Shown here piece by piece: positions 60,153 to 64,000 of a DNA stretch of 64,000 nucleotides; the first letter of the stretch is position 1; every line of letters begins with the position of its first letter. Origin of the DNA: Nocardia sp. MH4 (GTDB taxonomy: Bacteria; Actinomycetota; Actinomycetes; Mycobacteriales; Mycobacteriaceae); NCBI RefSeq assembly GCF_019266065.1, contig NZ_LPNR01000103.1:1-64000 (forward strand), read 5' to 3'. The translations under genes and the position numbers were made by a program. Under the pieces are notes generated by a model. That model saw only the letters and a list, made by a program, of their open reading frames with translations. It was not told where the DNA came from and did not search any database.

Positions 60153-60185
60153 GTTCCAAGTCGGTTCCCAGTCCGTTCCAAACGC
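60153..60185 (+). promoter_or_regulatory. SARP-type 11-bp direct repeats, hemerythrin promoter
   Basis: GTTCCAAGTCG, GTTCCCAGTCC and GTTCCAAACGC begin at 60153, 60164 and 60175, exactly 11 bp apart. They lie 53-79 bp before the hemerythrin ATG and 36 bp from the SARP start, so they may serve both directions. Direct repeats with one-turn spacing are the known target type of SARPs. Confidence 0.75.
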
Positions 60186-60231
60186 CCGAGCGCAGGCTCG
60201 AGGCATTCGAAACACTTGGAGGACAAGAACA

Positions 60232-60873
60232 ATGAGCATCGACACCCAGGATATGAAAATCGTGCACCGCGCATTCCGTCGCGAATCCCGAATGCTGATC
60301 GACCTCGTCGCGGCGGTAACTCCGGGTGACACCGCGCGGGCCGCGCTCATCGCCGCTCATTTCCGCGACTACCGACTCGGATTGAAGAACCACCACGAGG
60401 GCGAGGACGAACTGCTGTGGCCGCCACTGCTGTCCCGGGTCGACCCGGGAGCGGAAGTCATCCTGCGCATGCGCGCCCAGCACGAGCGCGTCGACATCGG
60501 TCTGACCAAACTGGACGCTGCGGTCCCGGCGTGGGAGGCCACGGCCGGCGCCGATGAACGCGACACCCTCGTAGCGCTGCTCGTCGACCACCGGGCGGTC
60601 CTGGTCGAACATCTCGACGATGAAGAGGCGGCGCTGTTGCCGCTCGCGGCCGTGCACATCACGGGGCGGGAGTGGGCTGCCCTGGGCGAGCACATGGTGG
60701 CCCACACACCCAAGCTCACCTTGCTCACGCTCCTCGGACTGGTCCTGGAGGACGCCGACCGAACCGAACGCGCCACGTTGCTCGGGGGCCTCCCCGCACC
60801 GGTCCGCGCCATCTGGCACGTCATCGGCCGTCCCCGCTACGCCCGTCACATCCGCCGCGTCCGCGCGGCCTGA
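60232..60873 (+). CDS. Hemerythrin-domain protein, copy 2
   Basis: A 213-residue protein with an HHE hemerythrin domain in its first ~150 residues. Likely iron ligands are in KIVHRAFRRES, LGLKNHHEGEDELLWPPLL, AQHERVDIGL and VEHLDDEEAALLPL. The C-terminal ~60 residues (HMVAHTPKLTLLTLLGLVLE; PVRAIWHVIGRPRYARHIRR) are extra and found in actinobacterial stress-type hemerythrins. It may bind O2, NO or peroxide. It starts an operon with a DUF4267 gene (89-bp gap) and is divergent from the SARP gene, whose probable binding repeats lie in its promoter. Ribosome site GGAGGAC. Confidence 0.9.
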   Translation: MSIDTQDMKIVHRAFRRESRMLIDLVAAVTPGDTARAALIAAHFRDYRLGLKNHHEGEDELLWPPLLSRVDPGAEVILRMRAQHERVDIGLTKLDAAVPAWEATAGADERDTLVALLVDHRAVLVEHLDDEEAALLPLAAVHITGREWAALGEHMVAHTPKLTLLTLLGLVLEDADRTERATLLGGLPAPVRAIWHVIGRPRYARHIRRVRAA

Positions 60874-60962
60874 TCGCTGTCCTCCGCGAGGACGGGTGGC
60901 GCGACCGTCCCTTCCTGTCTTCGTTTTCCAATTTCGAAATTACTTATCGTGCAGAGGAATTC

Positions 60963-61343
60963 ATCATGCTTTCGATCGTCGGCAACTCTTTGGCCGCTGT
61001 CATCGCCCTCGCCGTCTTCGTCATGGGCACCAGCTTCTTCTGGGCGCCACAGGGTGCGGCCGGCTTCGGCATTCCGAACTCGCCGATCCAAGACACCGCC
61101 TTCCGCGCCTGGCTGCGCGTCAAGGGTGTCCGTGACATGGCCTGCGGGGTGGCCATTCTCGTCGTCCTCGCCGCCGGTACCACCACGCTGCTCGGCGGGC
61201 TTATTCTCGTCCTCGCGCTCATTCCGGTCGGGGACGCGATGATCGTGCTGCTCAGTAGAGGCCCGAAGTCCGCCGCTTACGGCGTCCACGCCACCACCGC
61301 GGCCGTGATGCTGACGACCGCCGCACTGCTGCTGACTGCCTGA
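60963..61343 (+). CDS. DUF4267 membrane protein
   Basis: A 126-residue protein with four transmembrane helices: MLSIVGNSLAAVIALAVFVM, ACGVAILVVLAAGTTTLLGG, LILVLALIPVGDAMIVLLSR and AVMLTTAALLLTA. The loop FRAWLRVKGVRDM is the family signature. DUF4267 proteins have no known function. ATG at 60963 with AGAGGA upstream. It is probably co-transcribed with the hemerythrin gene and so part of the SARP-controlled set. Confidence 0.88.
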   Translation: MMLSIVGNSLAAVIALAVFVMGTSFFWAPQGAAGFGIPNSPIQDTAFRAWLRVKGVRDMACGVAILVVLAAGTTTLLGGLILVLALIPVGDAMIVLLSRGPKSAAYGVHATTAAVMLTTAALLLTA

Positions 61344-61446
61344 ACCCGCCCACTCGACCATTGAGGACCACGCGGTATGTGCGGCAGAACAGCGGGTTTC
61401 TGTCGCCGCCGTGATCCGCAGGTATTCGCTGGGCCTTCTCGGGTCT

Positions 61447-62292
61447 CTAGGAATGGAGACGTTCCGAGAGAAAGTCCAGTGTCGGGCCGATCGCGGTGTC
61501 GGCGTAGGCCACCGCGTGGCCGCGTCCAGGGATGGTCTGGGTGTGCACGGTGACGCCGTCGGCGCGGAGGCGATCGGCGAAGCTCGTCATCTGGGTAAGC
61601 GGAATCAGCTCGTGACTCGAGTTGAAGAGCATCATCGGCGGGTTCGATGATGCCGTGTGTAGCGCCGGTGATGCCGCGGCCGCTTGCTCGGCGCAACTGG
61701 GAGTGGCCGGCAGGCAGCCGAGGAAGACCAGCGCCGCCACTGACGCCAGCATCGCGTCCGACGTTCCCGCGCGACCGGTGAGGTCATAGGGCCCTGACCA
61801 TCCGACCACCGCAGCCAACGGCGCCTTATCGGCTGTCACCGCCTGCATGAGCAGGTGGGCACCGGCCGAGGTTCCGAGACCGCCGAGACGCTCGGGGTCC
61901 AGTGCGTAGTCGGCGGCGTGGCTACGCGCGAATTCTATGGCTGCCTCGACATCGTGGTACTGCCGCGGATTGCGCGGTGCGTCCAGCCGGTAGTCGATGT
62001 TGAATACGACGAAACCGCGATGTGCTGCCGCCCGCGCCTCGCTGTCGAGTAGTTCGCGGTTGCCTCGGACCCACGCGCCGCCGTGGACCAGAATCAGACC
62101 GGGGTGGCGTGCCCCATGGCCGTCCGAAGCGGGCCGGTAGACCGTCATCGGCTGCTCGCCCTGGCTGGTGGGGTAAGCGGATTCTTCGATCTGGATGGGC
62201 GCTGCGTCCGATCGCGCGACGGTGGGAACCCCGGTGGCTGCGGCGAGTGCGGCGGCAGCGGCCATACACCACCGCAGAGTGGGCTTGTGCAC
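61447..62292 (-). CDS. Secreted alpha/beta hydrolase (lipase/acetyl-esterase-like)
   Basis: A 281-residue exported hydrolase of the HSL/BD-FAE type. A signal peptide (MAAAAALAAATGVPTVARSDA) precedes the catalytic domain. The oxyanion motif is LILVHGGAWVRGN, the nucleophile GTSAGAH, and the histidine is in PGRGHAVAYADT. The usual acid position reads SSHELIPLTQM, with glutamate where most relatives have aspartate. The GTG at 62292, with CAGGAG six bases upstream, is preferred over a TTG two codons earlier. It is followed upstream on the same strand by another secreted protein gene (43-bp gap), probably one unit. Confidence 0.87.
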   Translation of the reverse strand: MHKPTLRWCMAAAAALAAATGVPTVARSDAAPIQIEESAYPTSQGEQPMTVYRPASDGHGARHPGLILVHGGAWVRGNRELLDSEARAAAHRGFVVFNIDYRLDAPRNPRQYHDVEAAIEFARSHAADYALDPERLGGLGTSAGAHLLMQAVTADKAPLAAVVGWSGPYDLTGRAGTSDAMLASVAALVFLGCLPATPSCAEQAAAASPALHTASSNPPMMLFNSSHELIPLTQMTSFADRLRADGVTVHTQTIPGRGHAVAYADTAIGPTLDFLSERLHS

Positions 62293-62335
62293 TGTCAACT
62301 CCTGACTCGAGGGATGCGCAGATTGTTCACGCGGA

Positions 62336-62992
62336 TCAGCGCAGCAGGGCGAGTCGGCTGACGAGGTCGTTGGGCCGGTATACCGAGGCGCTCCGGGTCC
62401 ATGCCTGCCCCGACTCCGGATCGTAGGTGCTGGGCATGGTCACCCCCGCCGGGGCGAACGCGTGGAAGCCCTGCTTGATGGTGGTGTGGGTGGCGCGCCA
62501 CTGATGGTCGGCGAAGGCGACCACCGCCACGGCGTCCGACTTCATCGACGGTCCACGCAGCTCCGCGACCTTGGCGGCCACCCCTTCGGTCGACAGATAT
62601 GCCAGCGTGCCGTCTGTGGCGCGTACCGGATCGATGGAGACCACATCGGTGAGGTGGTAGCGGGACACGAGCACCTCGGCGATTTCGGTTTGGGCATACA
62701 CCGGGATGTCGCGATCACCGCGGGCGGCGACGACCGCCGCGGCGAGCTCCTCGTTGACCGGTCCCGGCGCGCCGACCTCGCGCGCCGGGTCCACGCCCGC
62801 CGGAATCCGGTTGCCGAAGCTGTAGGCGAGCACGATCGTGGCCGACTCTGCTGGACCGGCGGGTGCGGTCCACAGATCGAGCGTCGACTGATCGAAAGCC
62901 GGGACAGGGAAGTCGGCGGCGGCGGGAGCGTAGGTGAACAGTGCGGAGACCGCGGCGATGCTCACGGCCGCCGCGGCGCGATTCCAACTCAT
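62336..62992 (-). CDS. Secreted protein of unknown function
   Basis: A 218-residue exported protein. The signal peptide MSWNRAAAAVSIAAVSALFT ends at a PAAA-D site. The mature part includes ATIVLAYSFGNRIPAGVDPA, DIPVYAQTEIAEVLVSRYHL and SDAVAVVAFADHQWRATHTT; the last looks like a DUF218/YdcF-type or phosphatase-like core strand followed by a histidine, but this is uncertain. It has few charged residues and no transmembrane segment after the signal. ATG at 62992; it precedes the secreted hydrolase gene on the same strand. The PadR regulator is divergent. Confidence 0.78.
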   Translation of the reverse strand: MSWNRAAAAVSIAAVSALFTYAPAAADFPVPAFDQSTLDLWTAPAGPAESATIVLAYSFGNRIPAGVDPAREVGAPGPVNEELAAAVVAARGDRDIPVYAQTEIAEVLVSRYHLTDVVSIDPVRATDGTLAYLSTEGVAAKVAELRGPSMKSDAVAVVAFADHQWRATHTTIKQGFHAFAPAGVTMPSTYDPESGQAWTRSASVYRPNDLVSRLALLR

Positions 62993-63049
62993 GGCGGCGG
63001 ACTCTAACAGCAATCACGGCCGCGCGCATACGCTACCCACGTCCGGTGC

Positions 63050-63177
63050 CTATGTTCGTAGGAACATAGACGCGATGAAGAACGTCCAGTAGGTCAACTT
63101 GGTGAGCAGTCAAAACTTAGTTCTTGACACGGACTGTCTGTCGATGTGATCGTGTTCATACATTCTAAGGAACATAG
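63050..63177. promoter_or_regulatory. PadR operators and promoter region
   Basis: A perfect palindrome CTATGTTC-GTAG-GAACATAG lies at 63050-63069. A second site at 63158-63177 keeps the right arm GAACATAG and a degenerate left arm ATACATTC with the same four-base spacer, and it reaches up to the regulator's ribosome site. A TTGACA hexamer stands at 63124-63129. The layout suggests that PadR represses itself and the divergent secreted-protein operon. Confidence 0.7.
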
Positions 63178-63184
63178 GAGTCCG

Positions 63185-63751
63185 ATGCAGCTCGACTATG
63201 TGATCCTCGGCTTGCTCTCGGTGCGGCGCCTGACCGGCTACGACCTGCGGCTGTGGATGACAGGCTCCGGCCGCTACCTCGGTTATGGGGTCCAACTGCC
63301 TCAGATCTACCGGCGCCTAGCGCAATTGGTCGATCGCGGTCTGGTGGGTTTCGAGATCGACGCACGCGAAGGGCGGCCGGACGCGAAGGTTTACTCCATG
63401 ACCGAGGCGGGCCGAGCCGCGCTGCTGGAATGGGCACGCTCCCCGTACGAGCCGTCACCGCGGCCGATGGACCCGGAGTTCAACCTGCGCTTCGTGTTCG
63501 CCGGGCAGTTGGATCGGGAGATCGCGATCGACATCGTCCGCACCGAACTGGCCTACCGGATCGAGCACGACGCCACCTCGCCCGCCGCGCCGCTCCCGGA
63601 AATCTACGACCCGCAAATCCCTGAGCTGGACCCGAACTGGGCCCGGGAAATCCATACGTTGGCCCACGAGAACGGTTACGCGTACGCGCGGTCCTACATC
63701 ACCTGGCTCCAGCTCACCCTCGCCCGCCTCGAAGCGGGCCGTCCGGACTGA
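63185..63751 (+). CDS. PadR-family transcriptional regulator
   Basis: A 188-residue regulator. The N-terminal winged helix is LDYVILGLLSVRRLTGYDLR, then YGVQLPQIYRRLAQLVDRGL and the wing KVYSMTEAGRAALLEWA. The C-terminal half is the helical PadR/Vir-type dimerisation region (FNLRFVFAGQLDREIAIDIV; ENGYAYARSYITWLQLTLAR). The ATG at 63185 follows AGGAG. Palindromic sites with GAACATAG arms overlap its ribosome site and lie upstream, indicating autoregulation. The ligand is unknown; this PadR subgroup often senses phenolic or hydrophobic compounds. Confidence 0.92.
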   Translation: MQLDYVILGLLSVRRLTGYDLRLWMTGSGRYLGYGVQLPQIYRRLAQLVDRGLVGFEIDAREGRPDAKVYSMTEAGRAALLEWARSPYEPSPRPMDPEFNLRFVFAGQLDREIAIDIVRTELAYRIEHDATSPAAPLPEIYDPQIPELDPNWAREIHTLAHENGYAYARSYITWLQLTLARLEAGRPD

Positions 63752-63781
63752 CGTCCACGCCTTGTGAAATGAGAAGAAGAC

Positions 63782-64000
63782 ATGAGTAAGTACAGTGCGA
63801 TTTCGGCAGCCGTCATCGCCGCGATCGCCTCCGTCTCGACTGCCTCGAATGCTGCGGCGGCACCGGAGACGACGTCACCGGTGACCTACCATGCGTCCGT
63901 GGTCGGCGGTTCCGTAATAACGACCCTCGAGAACGGAACCTTCACTCTCGCGCCGGATTCGCGAACGGTGACGATTCGGGACACCGCGGCGCGAGATCTC
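63782..64000 (+). CDS. Secreted protein, 3' end outside the window
   Basis: The frame starts MSKYSAISAAVIAAIASVST, has a signal-peptide cleavage-like site AAAA-PE near residue 27, and continues VTYHASVVGGSVITTLENGT and FTLAPDSRTVTIRDTAARDL to the window edge. The start of the mature part resembles a Nocardia-specific secreted family (DUF8020-like). The ATG at 63782 follows GAGAAGAAG. It stands 30 bp after the PadR gene and is probably in its operon. Confidence 0.7.
   Translation, partial: MSKYSAISAAVIAAIASVSTASNAAAAPETTSPVTYHASVVGGSVITTLENGTFTLAPDSRTVTIRDTAARDL

Noticed and set aside
1..64000. tRNA, rRNA, CRISPR, prophage, integrase or origin signals
   Set aside because: No cloverleaf-like sequences, spaced repeats, phage structural genes or DnaA-box clusters were noticed.

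Overview
The window is high-GC actinobacterial DNA, most like Nocardia or a close relative. The signs are dense GC-rich codon use, many GTG/TTG starts, a SARP regulator, ArsR-rhodanese and HxlR regulators, mycobacterial/nocardial stress families, and a secreted protein of nocardial type at the right edge. No rRNA, tRNA, CRISPR array, prophage or replication origin was seen.

Left third (1-24 kb): an eroded accessory region of small, mostly unrelated genes (GNAT, RsgA, LysE exporter, nitroreductase, AraC with a divergent hydrolase, AAA kinase, ArsR-SRPBCC pair, exported esterase). Between them lie many gene remnants: a TetR tail, a frameshifted methyltransferase, the SoxR iron-sulfur tail, an MFS wreck, a methyltransferase cut by an IS3 element, an E2 acyltransferase tail, and three decayed insertion sequences, two of them still with terminal inverted repeats. 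Intact within this region is a sulfur module: an MBL-rhodanese protein and an MFS transporter, divergent from an ArsR-rhodanese sensor, with repeated ATTCCA/TGGAAT operator sites between them.

Dormancy-like genes lie in two blocks, 17-20 kb and 51-55.5 kb: AhpD-like protein, OsmC, universal stress protein, GerW-like proteins, DUF4389, DUF1918, a phosphoribosyltransferase-erythromycin esterase fusion, a DosS-type GAF remnant and two 29-residue peptides. Several share a 16-bp motif, RGGGYC-N4-G(T/A)CCCY, that resembles a DosR/DevR box.

Centre (24-32 kb): a large membrane pseudokinase with a PQQ-type propeller, a RibD-like reductase, a TetR/DUF6069 divergent pair with two operator palindromes, a hemerythrin protein and a large bulb-lectin repeat protein.

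Catabolic cluster (32.2-50.9 kb): five transcription units with two carotenoid-cleavage/lignostilbene-type dioxygenases, a PaaN-like aldehyde dehydrogenase, three acyl-CoA ligases, four thiolases, a PaaI-type thioesterase, a nitronate monooxygenase-like flavoprotein and two duplicated HxlR-zinc-ribbon regulators. Much of it occurs as diverged paralogous pairs. The gene set fits C=C cleavage to an aldehyde, oxidation to an acid, CoA activation and thiolytic shortening; the substrate cannot be read from sequence. This is the best candidate for an undescribed system.

Right end (55.8-64 kb): a SARP/AfsR-type regulator between a quinone oxidoreductase and a hemerythrin/DUF4267 operon. Both target promoters carry the same three 11-bp-spaced repeats at the same distance from the start codon. 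Then come a secreted lipase-like hydrolase, a secreted protein, an autoregulated PadR repressor and the start of a secreted protein cut by the window edge.
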